NCBI GenBank assembly: GCA_947174805.1
Contig: CAMWKH010000004.1
Span: 1 to 64,000 of the forward strand
DNA: 64,000 nucleotides
DNA from: an uncultured Roseburia sp.
GTDB taxonomy: Bacteria; Bacillota; Clostridia; Lachnospirales; Lachnospiraceae
Direction: 5' to 3'
Shown: positions 46,197-54,888 of the stretch, one piece after another
How positions within the stretch are numbered: position 1 is the first letter of the stretch
How the letters are laid out: each line of letters begins with the position of its first letter
The notes under the pieces: generated by a model
What the model saw: only the letters and a program-made list of their open reading frames with translations
Database searches by the model: none
What the model was told of the DNA's origin: nothing
Program-made: the position numbers and the translations under genes

Positions 46197-48128
46197 TTAC
46201 CAGAACCAGTATTTCTTCTTTACCCCAATATAAACAAAGACCAGCCCAAGAAGCACAACAGCCGTTACAAGAACCACCGCAAATTTCACCATCCCATTCC
46301 CAAGTTTCTTTTCCGTAATCAGATACTTTCCCGCACTGTCAAGCTTTAACAGATGCATCTCCTTCTGATCCAACAGTTCATACTTCCCTTTGGAGGAATT
46401 ATAAAGATACAGATACTCCCCGGACACGGTTTTTTCTTCCAATTGAAGGGTAATCCTGCCACAGATATTCTGCTCTCTGTTCACGCAGAAACTTGTGCCT
46501 TTTTCCTCTTCTTTAAACTCGATATCCGTATAAAACTCATTGCTCCAGTTTGATATGTCTTTCCCATCTATCTGCAAAAGATACCCGTCCCCATGCAGGG
46601 TTAAAACTTTCCCGTTTTCATAGAGATACCGCAGCATGTCTGAGGAAACCAGGGGGCAGTCTTTTACAGAAACTTCCGTACCGTATTCTGTCTGGGTTTT
46701 CCCGGCGCTTTCCTGCTGCTCTGGCTCCTGTGTCCTGCCCTCCAGATTTACGATTACCATGACCGCCGTACTGGTATCGCTGTTTTTTACAAGCACCGTC
46801 CCGCTTCCGGATTTTTGGGCAGTGACAAGGCCGCCTCCGGTGACAGATATAATGTCCGGGTTTTCACTTTCGTAGGTTATGCCCTGGTCTGCTGTTGCCG
46901 GAAGTACCTTTGCGGAAAGCTGAAAAGTATCCCCCTCTTTCAGCACCAGATATGTGGTGTTCATTTCAATTTTGGCAGTTGCATATTTTACGGTCAAATC
47001 CACACTTTTGGAAACATTTCCTGCGGAAACCGTAATGGTAACTTTTCCCGCCCCGATGCCTTTTACTTCCCCGGAGGAATTGACGGTGGCAATTTTTTCA
47101 TCGGAGGAACGGTATGTCACTGTAGTGTCCGTGGCGTTTGCCGGAAGCACAGTGACAGATAAATTCATGGTCTTGTCCACTTCCAGTTCATCTTCATGGT
47201 CGGAAATCTCTATGTCCTTTACTGGAATCTTCTCATTCTCGTCCTTTGCCTCTATTACTTTTAAGGAAAATTTCTTCTTCACCTTTCCGCAGCTTACGGT
47301 AATGTCTGCCTTTCCAATGGCAATCCCCGTAACCCTGCCGATTTCATTGACAGTGGCAATCTTTGTGTCGCTGGATTTATAAGTTACACTCTGCTCCCCT
47401 GCATCCGTTGGAATCGGTGTCACGCTCAAAAGCTGGGAAGTCCCCACTTCAATTTCTGCCGGGCAGTCTCCCAGGTCAATATCCCTCACTGCAGTATTTG
47501 CCTCAGCTACTGTTAAAGTAAATTTTTTGGATACACCCCCGCAGGCGGCTGTGATTTCCGTTTTACCCTCAGATTGGGCGGTGATTCTCCCCATCTCGTT
47601 TATTTCCGCCACAACCGGATTTCCCGAAGAATACGAAACCTTTGTATCCGTGGCATTTTCCGGCAAAATGGTAATTCCTAAAAGCTGTCTCTCCCCCACC
47701 TTCATTTCAGACTGGTAATCCCCCAGGTCAATATCCTTAACCGGAACTTCCCCCGACACAACAGTCAGCGTAAATCTCTGGGATATCCCGCCAGAGGAAA
47801 CGGTGATTTCCGCCATCCCTACATTAAGGGCCGTTATCCTTCCCGCCCCGTTAATCTCCGCCACCCCCGGATTCCCCGAAGAATATGTAATCTTTGTATC
47901 TGCCGCTTCCGCCGGGAGAACCGTCACGCTAAGGAGCTGCTTTTCCCCCACTTTCATCTGGGACTGATACTCCCCCAGATCAATCTCCGTCACTGCAGCA
48001 GGAACAGGCAGGGCTTCTGTCTCAGATGCTAATGCATATCCTGTGCCTTTAAATATTTGTCCTCCACAGATAAAAACCAATAGGAGGACAGAATAAAGCC
48101 GTCTTTTTAACTGCTTATCTTTCCGCAT
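46197..48128 (-). CDS. Surface protein with five Ig-like (BIG2) repeats
   Basis: 643 residues. Signal peptide (RRLYSVLLLVFICGGQIFKG region), then five tandem domains of about 80 residues starting near residues 45, 130, 215, 305 and 385; each has a VTVLPA-like strand, a TYSSGNP/TYRSSDE strand and ending sequences like GRITALNVGMAEITVSSGG. A roughly 150-residue unique domain and a C-terminal membrane anchor (VVLVTAVVLLGLVFVYIG) follow. The start at 48128 follows AGAAGGA. It sits 30 nt after the HlyD-like gene in the peptide-secretion locus, so it may shield, bind or display something at the cell wall. Confidence 0.85.
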   Translation of the reverse strand: MRKDKQLKRRLYSVLLLVFICGGQIFKGTGYALASETEALPVPAAVTEIDLGEYQSQMKVGEKQLLSVTVLPAEAADTKITYSSGNPGVAEINGAGRITALNVGMAEITVSSGGISQRFTLTVVSGEVPVKDIDLGDYQSEMKVGERQLLGITILPENATDTKVSYSSGNPVVAEINEMGRITAQSEGKTEITAACGGVSKKFTLTVAEANTAVRDIDLGDCPAEIEVGTSQLLSVTPIPTDAGEQSVTYKSSDTKIATVNEIGRVTGIAIGKADITVSCGKVKKKFSLKVIEAKDENEKIPVKDIEISDHEDELEVDKTMNLSVTVLPANATDTTVTYRSSDEKIATVNSSGEVKGIGAGKVTITVSAGNVSKSVDLTVKYATAKIEMNTTYLVLKEGDTFQLSAKVLPATADQGITYESENPDIISVTGGGLVTAQKSGSGTVLVKNSDTSTAVMVIVNLEGRTQEPEQQESAGKTQTEYGTEVSVKDCPLVSSDMLRYLYENGKVLTLHGDGYLLQIDGKDISNWSNEFYTDIEFKEEEKGTSFCVNREQNICGRITLQLEEKTVSGEYLYLYNSSKGKYELLDQKEMHLLKLDSAGKYLITEKKLGNGMVKFAVVLVTAVVLLGLVFVYIGVKKKYWFW

Positions 48129-48158
48129 TTGTGTTTCCTTCTCTTTCAAAATAATTTA

Positions 48159-49286
48159 TTATTTATATTTTACGCCCAGCTTTTCTAACACATAGTCAAA
48201 ATACGTCATCTTGTCATAAATAATTCTGGCTTCAACCGTCATCCCGTTGGACAGGTTCACCTTGTCCCCGGTTTTGGAAACAAGATAATCCATTTCCGGA
48301 AGGATGCGGATTTTAAACACCTGGGAACTTCCGTTTTCCCCGCCCTCCATGGTGGTGACATTGCTGTCTATCCTCTCTACGCTTCCTGCAATATTCCCAT
48401 AAATCGTCTGGCTTAATCCGTTAACTTCTATCTGCACCTCGTCCCCCTCATGGATTCTGGCCATATCCGCCGTACTGATATAAGCGTCTATCACCATATC
48501 CGCATTTTCCGGGGTAATGGTCGCTACCGGAGAAGCAGTCTGCACCACCATGCCTGTCTTATAATCTGACAAAAGATGCAGCCTCCCTGGTGCGCTGGCC
48601 TTCACCTCATATTCATTTTTTCCGTTTCCCACGGCAGATAACTGAGCTTTTGCAGACTCCAACTGGTTTTCTAAATCCTTTCTGGCATTTTCTGCCGTCT
48701 GCAACGCCGTATAATAAAGTTCCGATTTTTTGCTCTGGGCTTTTACCAGTTCACTCTCTATCTGCTCATCTGTATAGCCGTAGGATTTATACATAGATGT
48801 GTCCACTTCGCTCTGGGTCACCTGCGCTTTATAATTCTCATACATGCTGTAATACAAACTGTCTTCATTTTTCCCTGCATCAAAATAGTTAGTATCCTCT
48901 TTGATGGACTTAATCAGCTTATCATATTGTACAATCTGTTCTTCGTAGTTCTCCCGGCTGTCCGCAAGCTGTTCTTCCTGCAAATCAAAATCAAGGCTTT
49001 TTACTTCAAATAGTACATCTCCTTTATTTACCAGCTTGCCTTCTTCCATACAGGATTTGGCAATCTCTCCTGTAAAGGAGGACATCACGTAATTTGCATC
49101 TGAACTGGTAATTGTTCCATCCGCCCTGACCATATAGGCTTTGTGTGCGAAAGTACTCCAGATACATAACCCCACCAGAGCAGAAAATACAATGCTTACC
49201 AGCATATATCCAAAAGGCGGCAAATCTTTGTCATACATCATTCGGCTGTCTTTTAAATCTTCCAATGTTTTTGCCTGAACGCTCAT
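48159..49286 (-). CDS. HlyD-family secretion adaptor
   Basis: 375 residues: cytoplasmic N-terminus, one membrane helix (about 28-48), a lipoyl-like beta segment, a long coiled coil (about 110-215), the second lipoyl half and a beta-barrel domain (EVQIEVNGLSQTIYGNIAGS). This is the accessory protein that works with C39-peptidase ABC exporters to carry peptides across a Gram-positive envelope. The exporter encoded at 52626-54869 is its natural partner. Its ribosome-binding site lies at the end of the preceding gene. Confidence 0.88.
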   Translation of the reverse strand: MSVQAKTLEDLKDSRMMYDKDLPPFGYMLVSIVFSALVGLCIWSTFAHKAYMVRADGTITSSDANYVMSSFTGEIAKSCMEEGKLVNKGDVLFEVKSLDFDLQEEQLADSRENYEEQIVQYDKLIKSIKEDTNYFDAGKNEDSLYYSMYENYKAQVTQSEVDTSMYKSYGYTDEQIESELVKAQSKKSELYYTALQTAENARKDLENQLESAKAQLSAVGNGKNEYEVKASAPGRLHLLSDYKTGMVVQTASPVATITPENADMVIDAYISTADMARIHEGDEVQIEVNGLSQTIYGNIAGSVERIDSNVTTMEGGENGSSQVFKIRILPEMDYLVSKTGDKVNLSNGMTVEARIIYDKMTYFDYVLEKLGVKYK

Positions 49287-49293
49287 CTGATTC

Positions 49294-49671
49294 CTATCCT
49301 TCTTTCATCTTTGTATTACAAACTTTTTTGTGAATAATATCAATTCCTGTTTTCACAATTACTGGTACAATTAGGGTAAAGAGCATTGCACCTAGAATAA
49401 CAACCATATCATTATATAATAGTTTTTTTCCTATAACTATCAATATACCTCCCAATAAGGCTAATAATAATGCAATCTTTGTTAAAAAAGCGGCTTTTTC
49501 TTTGGACAGTACCTTTGTTTTCCTGCTCCCTCCATAAAGAATCACAAAAAAGAACACTTCCATTAACAATTCTTTATCAAAATACAAATATGTGATTACC
49601 CATGCCAATACAAGGGCCAATAAGATTTTCATTAATCCTAATAAACGTGATTTAAATTTTAACTTTCTCAT
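49294..49671 (-). CDS. Small basic membrane protein, immunity candidate
   Basis: 125 residues, very basic N-terminus (MRKLKFKSRLLG) and four predicted membrane helices. Start at 49671 by GAGGAG. Not recognised. Small polytopic proteins next to bacteriocin exporters often protect the producer, but here the placement next to HlyD is the only support. Confidence 0.55.
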   Translation of the reverse strand: MRKLKFKSRLLGLMKILLALVLAWVITYLYFDKELLMEVFFFVILYGGSRKTKVLSKEKAAFLTKIALLLALLGGILIVIGKKLLYNDMVVILGAMLFTLIVPVIVKTGIDIIHKKVCNTKMKEG

Positions 49672-49742
49672 ATTTTTCTCCTCAAACATTCATACTTGAT
49701 TTTATCTGAATATTGTTTAGTAATTTTAAAATCTTTCTATTA

Positions 49743-50219
49743 TTAAGAATTGTTTTTAGGAATAAATATATCAGCTGTAATCGTTCCTTCTTCTTCGTTA
49801 CTGTTTACAAAAACAGTATAACTTTCTTCTGATAACTCTATGTCTTTTTCAAATGCCTCTACCCCTATTTTATCATAAGCAATTTTTAACTTCTCCTCCA
49901 ACCCTATATAACGGCAGTACATGCAATCCGTGACACGGAGTATCGATTCCATGGAATAAGGCTTCTCCACAGAATTAATAAAATGATTGCATTGAAGCAT
50001 AAGGATAATTTTCATGTCCAATTCTCCATCCTCATTTACAAATGTTCTTGTGTGTTGTATTAACGGGCCAATCTGTACGGCCCCTTTTACTTTTATATAA
50101 GACTGCATTCTTTCAACCATAATAGTAAAATCTATATCCTGGTTTTCCAAGTCGATTTCTCCTGTTAAAACATTCTGTAACTTAAGTGTCTTATTTACAC
50201 CAAATTGAAGCTTTCCCAT
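49743..50219 (-). CDS. Hypothetical soluble protein of the peptide locus
   Basis: 158 residues, no signal peptide or membrane segment, acidic. Motifs visible are LQNVLTGEIDLENQDIDF, MKIILMLQCNHFINSVEKPY and RVTDCMYCRYIGLEEK. Not recognised. A decayed second copy of the same gene lies at 50855-51035, so the gene was duplicated in this locus. Could be an immunity or regulatory factor. Confidence 0.6.
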   Translation of the reverse strand: MGKLQFGVNKTLKLQNVLTGEIDLENQDIDFTIMVERMQSYIKVKGAVQIGPLIQHTRTFVNEDGELDMKIILMLQCNHFINSVEKPYSMESILRVTDCMYCRYIGLEEKLKIAYDKIGVEAFEKDIELSEESYTVFVNSNEEEGTITADIFIPKNNS

Positions 50220-50243
50220 TTTACATTTCTCCTATAAATATTG

Positions 50244-50822
50244 TCACTTATCCTCAGAAAACTTAATATCCATTCCTTCCGGTAAATATTGTGCATCTAT
50301 TATCTTTTCATATTTGATATCTGTAAAACCATCGCAAAACTGTAATTCCACATATGCAAATTTCTTTTGTTCCCTGTCCGCCAAAGCATAGATAAAACCA
50401 TAATCCCGATTTGTATACACCACGCATAATTCATAGGGGAAATTTTTTATCCCATAGGGGTACGGCTCTTCTGCTGAATCCAGTTCTTTCAAACGCTGAT
50501 ATTCTTTTTCAAAGAACTCCTCATCACAGGTATAAACCAAATATCCTAAATAACAGGGATCCCATGGATTGTAGTAATAATAACAGAAATCCTCTATTTT
50601 GCATAAATTCTCGTCTATCGAATCTGGAAAAATATCATTATAAAGGTCAAAGTTTTCTTTATACTTTCCATCTTTCCCTATATATTCCTGGTATTTGCCA
50701 ATATCGTCTGTCCGGTCCTTACTGTCGTATATCCAGAAAACTATAAAACTTACAATCACAAAAAAAATCACACCTAATACTAGCCCTGTTAGCTTTAAAA
50801 CAAATTTTACGTCTGTTTTCAT
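50244..50822 (-). CDS. Hypothetical membrane-anchored protein
   Basis: 192 residues with one N-terminal membrane helix (about 11-35) and an extracytoplasmic acidic domain rich in Tyr and Asp (YYYYNPWDPCYLGYLVY). Three cysteines lie outside the membrane. Start at 50822 by GAGGA; the longer frame adds 7 codons. Not recognised; context suggests a role in peptide secretion or immunity. Confidence 0.55.
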   Translation of the reverse strand: MKTDVKFVLKLTGLVLGVIFFVIVSFIVFWIYDSKDRTDDIGKYQEYIGKDGKYKENFDLYNDIFPDSIDENLCKIEDFCYYYYNPWDPCYLGYLVYTCDEEFFEKEYQRLKELDSAEEPYPYGIKNFPYELCVVYTNRDYGFIYALADREQKKFAYVELQFCDGFTDIKYEKIIDAQYLPEGMDIKFSEDK

Positions 50823-50854
50823 TGAATTCCTCTTTCTTCTCACTTTCTGTTAAC

Positions 50855-51035
50855 TCTTTATCCCCGCACATATACAATACATACAATTCAGGCTGCGTTG
50901 CACCGATTCCATTGAGTATGGTTTTTCTACGGAGTGCAATTAATTGCTGCATTGTAACATCAAAATAATTTCCACATCTAATTGTTCTTCATACTTGAAT
51001 CTATTTTTCCTATTAGTACATTTTGCAATTTAATA
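50855..51035 (-). pseudogene. Decayed copy of the 158-residue hypothetical gene
   Basis: Pieces of the neighbouring gene's product can be read in different frames. LQNVLIGKIDSS is followed by an internal deletion and then EEQLDVEIILMLQCSN ending in a stop. After a frame change, HSVEKPYSMESVQRSLNCMY follows. These align to LQNVLTGEID, GELDMKIILMLQCNH and NSVEKPYSMESILRVTDCMY of the intact gene. The copy is non-functional. Confidence 0.75.
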
Positions 51036-51036
51036 G

Positions 51037-51612
51037 TTATATTAGAATGAAATATGTATGCATTTGAGTTTCCAAAAACCTGTACAATTCATGTTCAGCG
51101 GATGTATACAGCAAAATAAACCTTGCCAAATACACTTCCGCATATCCCTCTTGCATATATTTTTTCCGGATAAAATATCCGTGGCAAGAATCTGTCTTCA
51201 GCCATCCAGCTATAATTACCGTAATTAAACTTAAAACGCCTGATATACTATACCAAATATTTTTTTCTTTAAGCCATAGGACGGTATACAAACTCCAAAA
51301 ACTTAGCTGTCCTGCAAAATTAGCTTTCTGCCCCTCCAAACACTGTATCGTAAGTTTATCTTTATCTAATACCTTGCTGTCATCCAGAAAAAATTCGGAA
51401 GGATAAAAATAATTTGCCATTTGAAACAAATCATAAAATAAATTTACACTTTTCCCTCCGTTAAACACAAAAGGAAAAAACAAAACCGGCTTGTCACCCA
51501 ACCCTTCTTTCTTATAAAAAATATGCGCTAATAAATGTCCCTAGAAAAGAGAAATATTCCACAATATCATATAAAAGCTCATCAGTCCTAGACTAATTAC
51601 AATTATCTTCAC
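51037..51612 (-). pseudogene. Membrane protein gene interrupted by an in-frame TAG
   Basis: From a GTG at 51612 the frame reads VKIIVISLGLMSFYMILWNI, then SLF and a TAG (51543-51541), and continues GHLLAHIFYKKEGLGDKPVL through two more hydrophobic segments to 51037. The two parts make sense as one membrane protein with about four helices. The downstream part could restart at the TTG at 51501 but has no ribosome-binding site. GHLLAH after a membrane helix recalls integral-membrane metallopeptidases, but a full HExxH is absent. Confidence 0.5.
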
Positions 51613-51659
51613 AAAAGTTAAAGAGTCATCTTCCTAAATAAATTAGAAAAGACAGCAAT

Positions 51660-51750
51660 ACATAAAGTACTGTAAGATGAAAAGCAACATTGTGCAACCG
51701 ATTTAATCATTGTCATATTAACACATCTCCATTCCGTGTTACCTTCTTTA
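51660..51750 (-). pseudogene. Relic of a second double-glycine precursor gene
   Basis: The segment around 51719-51750 repeats, with few changes, the ribosome-binding site and first codons of the intact precursor gene (52507-52540): AAGGTAACACG, then ATGGAGATGTGTTA. Here the fifth codon is TAA and the rest of the precursor is missing. It lies directly behind the small membrane gene, as expected after duplication of a precursor-immunity pair. Confidence 0.55.
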
Positions 51751-52134
51751 GTTTTTACGTTTTTTTTCACTTTGTTTAATAACTATGCTCATTATAATAA
51801 TTGCTATCACTGATATAATAAGACTTAGCATTATTTGAATTATTCCTATTAATGAAGTATTAGCAATTATTAAAATTTCTTCTTTTATCAATATTAATAA
51901 TAAAAGGCACAACACCAATAAAAATGCTAAAAACGATACGTTCAATTTATTTACATATTTATCACTCGCTTCGATATCCAATTCAAAAAAGTAACTAGCA
52001 AATCCATAAAGAATAACATAAGCTACTATAATGGATTTATCTGACATACCTATCAGAAAATCTATCAACATACAAATCATCATTGGCAGTAGAATTATAC
52101 AAAAATATTTTAGTATTTTCTTCACAAATTTCAC
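51748..52134 (-). CDS. Small four-helix membrane protein, likely immunity protein
   Basis: 128 residues, basic start MKFVKKILKYF and basic end KQSEKKRKN around four hydrophobic helices. It follows the double-glycine precursor gene by 57 bp on the same strand. That position, size and topology are typical of bacteriocin immunity proteins; the sequence family was not recognised. Confidence 0.6.
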   Translation of the reverse strand: MKFVKKILKYFCIILLPMMICMLIDFLIGMSDKSIIVAYVILYGFASYFFELDIEASDKYVNKLNVSFLAFLLVLCLLLLILIKEEILIIANTSLIGIIQIMLSLIISVIAIIIMSIVIKQSEKKRKN

Positions 52135-52191
52135 CTCATATAGTATTTATATAGTTGCCTGAACCTATACTTTCAGGCAACTATCAGCTAT

Positions 52192-52524
52192 TTATCTATT
52201 CCAAATAAATTTTCCATTAGGAATCCAAGGTGCTGTCCATGATTTATCAATGCCTTTAATCCCTTTACACATGGTATCTAACAAATAATTATAAACCAAA
52301 TTGCACACAGCATTAGAGACTAGTGCTCCTATCCCTGTAACTCCCATAGCTACTGTTACACTCGCTAACGTAAGTGCTCCTGCTGCTTGACATATATGCT
52401 TTACAGCGGCTTTATTCATTTTTATCCTAAAAGTTCCTCCTCCCTCCACATACGTCATCTCATCCTCGCTCATCACTGCATAACTACTGGGCATCACAAG
52501 TGCCCCGTCATAACACATCTCCAT
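52192..52524 (-). CDS. Double-glycine precursor peptide, putative bacteriocin
   Basis: 110 residues. The leader ends SEDEMTYVEGG, matching the C39-cleaved consensus (S at -11, E at -8, M at -7, V at -4, GG). Cleavage after GG (residue 29) would release an 81-residue peptide that is basic at first, then strongly hydrophobic and Gly/Ala-rich (ALTLASVTVAMGVTGIGALV), with three cysteines and a C-terminal PWIPNGKFIWNR. This is the composition of a pore-forming class II bacteriocin. AGAAGGAGG precedes the ATG. The gene lies 101 bp after the exporter gene. Confidence 0.72.
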   Translation of the reverse strand: MEMCYDGALVMPSSYAVMSEDEMTYVEGGGTFRIKMNKAAVKHICQAAGALTLASVTVAMGVTGIGALVSNAVCNLVYNYLLDTMCKGIKGIDKSWTAPWIPNGKFIWNR

Positions 52525-52625
52525 TTCGTGTTACCTCCTTCTAATCATTCTTGTTTTTTAGTTACTGACACACACCGTTTGCAACCGGCATATGCATTTA
52601 TGTAAATGTACACTACATACCAAGG

Positions 52626-54869
52626 TTAAGTATAACTCATCACATCTTCCATATTTTCAGGAACCTCTGTCACACTTTCGCTTTCCTCAGCCTTCTCTTC
52701 CCTCACCGTAAAATTCCCCTGCTGCATCTCCCACAACTGATAATACTTCCCTTTCTTTGCCAGCAGTTCTTCATGACTTCCCTGCTCCATAATACTGCCC
52801 TGGTCCATTACAATAATATTGTCACAGTTTTTCACGGTGGCAAGCCTGTGGGCCACAATCAGCATACTCTTATCCCGAAGCTTGTTGTAAATCATGTCAA
52901 AAATAATATTCTCCGTGGCAAAGTCCAGATTGCTGGTGCTCTCATCTAAAATATAGAATTCATTTCTCTTTAAAAATGCCCTGGCCAGGGCAATCCTCTG
53001 TTTTTCCCCGCCGCTTAGGCCGTTTCCCGCCTCCTCCAGAAACGTATAATACTGCATAGGCAGTTTTCGGATAAACTCATGGGCGTCCGCCGCCTTTGCC
53101 GCCTCCTTCACTTCTTCTAAAGTGGCACTCATCCGGCTGACCCTGATATTGTCGTAAATGCTTTTGGAAAACAGCTCTATGCTCTGGGGCACATAGGAAA
53201 CTGCCCTTCTCAAAGATTTATTGCTGATTTCGCTGATGTCCACGCCGTCCATGGTAATGCAACCCTGTTCCGGCTCATAGTATTTTAACAGAAGCTTGGC
53301 AATGGTGGTCTTTCCGCTTCCGCTGGCTCCCACCAACGCCACTTTTTTCCCTTTGGGAATCACAAAGCTCACATCATCTAAGGCAGGCTTCCGGTTCCCG
53401 TACCGGAAAGTCACATGTTTTACCTCTATATCTCCCTGAACAGCTTTGATATCCTCATACATATTTTCCTGGGACAGGGGCTGTTCCTCTTCATAGTCCA
53501 GAATTTCCGAAAAACGCTTCATGGAAATATTGGCCTCCTGCAAAGATAACTGCAGGCTTACCAGATTTCCCACAGGCTCCATAAAATACCCCGCCAGGGT
53601 GTTAAAGGCCATAAAGCTTCCGATGGTAATATTTCCCTTTAACACTTCCATAATCCCAAAATACATAAGGATAAGGTTTCCACCGGAGGAAATCAACTCC
53701 GATATTACCCCCTGAACATTGGAGAGCATCCCCTCTTTATAGCTGATGCGCAGGGAACGTATATATTCCTTTTCAATCTGGTCTAACTCCACTTCCTCAT
53801 TGGCATTTCCCTTAATGGTTTCCACTGCCCGAAGCCCCTCGATAATCTGGGAATTTAACACCGCCGACTGCTGCATCTCTTCTTCGTTAATCTTTTTGTA
53901 GGGCTGTTTAAAAATAAATACCAGCAGGATACTTACAATGGTCATAAAAATAATAATGGCAAACAGGGAGCCGTTCATACGGAACAATATTACACCGGTA
54001 ATTAACGCCATGCCGATATCCAATATCAGCGTCAAAGCGATATTGGTAAACACATCCTTTATGGTAAAGGCGTCGGAAAACCTTGTGGTAATATCCCCTG
54101 TTTTCCTGGTGGAAAAGAATTTCATGGGAAGATTGTAGATATGCTTGAAATAGCCAAGCATCAATGGAATATCAATTTTTATGGAAAGATGCATTATCAT
54201 CCACTGCCGGACAAAACTGACCATTACCTGCGTAATGTTGATGCCTAAAAATACAATAATTACAAGCTTTAGTACGTTTTCCTGTTTGTAGGGAAGTATC
54301 TCGTCAAAGAGCACATTATTAAAAATTGAAGACACGATTCCAAGCAGTGTCATAAGCAGGGATGCCAAAATCCCATAGACAAATAATTTTGTCTGAGGCT
54401 TTAACAGGGCAAGATATCTGTCTAATATTTTCCCGCCCTTTATTTTTCCTGTTTCAAATTCCTGGTTTGGCAATAAAATGAGCATTGCCCCGGTAAACCT
54501 TTTATAGAACTCATCCACAGTAATCCGTAGCAAATCCTTTGCTGGATCTCCCACTACCACAAATTTATCTGTAATCTTAAAAACAACAACAAAATGCGTC
54601 ATGCCCTCTTTTGTAATCACGTTGGCAATGGCAGGCAGAGTATATTTGCTTAAAAATCCCTCCCTGTCTACCCTGACTGCCTGTGAAATAAATCCTAAAG
54701 TCTCTGCACACTTGCTTAATCCCAAAAGGTTTGTCCCCTTTAAGTCCGTTCCCATCAGGTCACGGAGTTTGGTAATGGTAGTTTCCTTTCGGTAGTGCAG
54801 ACAGACCATGGCAAGGCATGCGGCGGCACAGTCTGTAGCATCATGTTGTTGGACAAATGTGTATCGCAT
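52626..54869 (-). CDS. C39-peptidase ABC exporter (PCAT)
   Basis: 747 residues that cleave double-glycine leaders and export the peptide. The N-terminal C39 peptidase has Gln near 8, catalytic Cys14 (ATDCAAACLA), His92 (MTHFVVV) and Asp108 (VGDPA). Six membrane helices (about 160-430) follow, then an ATPase with GASGSGKTT, LSGGEKQRIALARAF and FYILDESTSNLD. All catalytic residues are intact. Ribosome-binding site CAGGAG; it starts 19 nt after the pheromone-like gene and is expected to process both that peptide and the 110-residue precursor, whose leaders share one pattern. Confidence 0.94.
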   Translation of the reverse strand: MRYTFVQQHDATDCAAACLAMVCLHYRKETTITKLRDLMGTDLKGTNLLGLSKCAETLGFISQAVRVDREGFLSKYTLPAIANVITKEGMTHFVVVFKITDKFVVVGDPAKDLLRITVDEFYKRFTGAMLILLPNQEFETGKIKGGKILDRYLALLKPQTKLFVYGILASLLMTLLGIVSSIFNNVLFDEILPYKQENVLKLVIIVFLGINITQVMVSFVRQWMIMHLSIKIDIPLMLGYFKHIYNLPMKFFSTRKTGDITTRFSDAFTIKDVFTNIALTLILDIGMALITGVILFRMNGSLFAIIIFMTIVSILLVFIFKQPYKKINEEEMQQSAVLNSQIIEGLRAVETIKGNANEEVELDQIEKEYIRSLRISYKEGMLSNVQGVISELISSGGNLILMYFGIMEVLKGNITIGSFMAFNTLAGYFMEPVGNLVSLQLSLQEANISMKRFSEILDYEEEQPLSQENMYEDIKAVQGDIEVKHVTFRYGNRKPALDDVSFVIPKGKKVALVGASGSGKTTIAKLLLKYYEPEQGCITMDGVDISEISNKSLRRAVSYVPQSIELFSKSIYDNIRVSRMSATLEEVKEAAKAADAHEFIRKLPMQYYTFLEEAGNGLSGGEKQRIALARAFLKRNEFYILDESTSNLDFATENIIFDMIYNKLRDKSMLIVAHRLATVKNCDNIIVMDQGSIMEQGSHEELLAKKGKYYQLWEMQQGNFTVREEKAEESESVTEVPENMEDVMSYT

Positions 54870-54888
54870 GGTTTTTCTCCTGCATAGT

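Noticed and set aside
50719-50952. 77-codon minus-strand open frame
   Set aside because: It is the wrong frame of the decayed paralogue and overlaps the start of the neighbouring gene.
52540-52625. LytTR operator before the 110-residue precursor gene
   Set aside because: No pair of ATTYGGYA-type repeats was found; only an imperfect CCGGTTGCAAACGG palindrome is present, so direct control by the regulator is not supported here.
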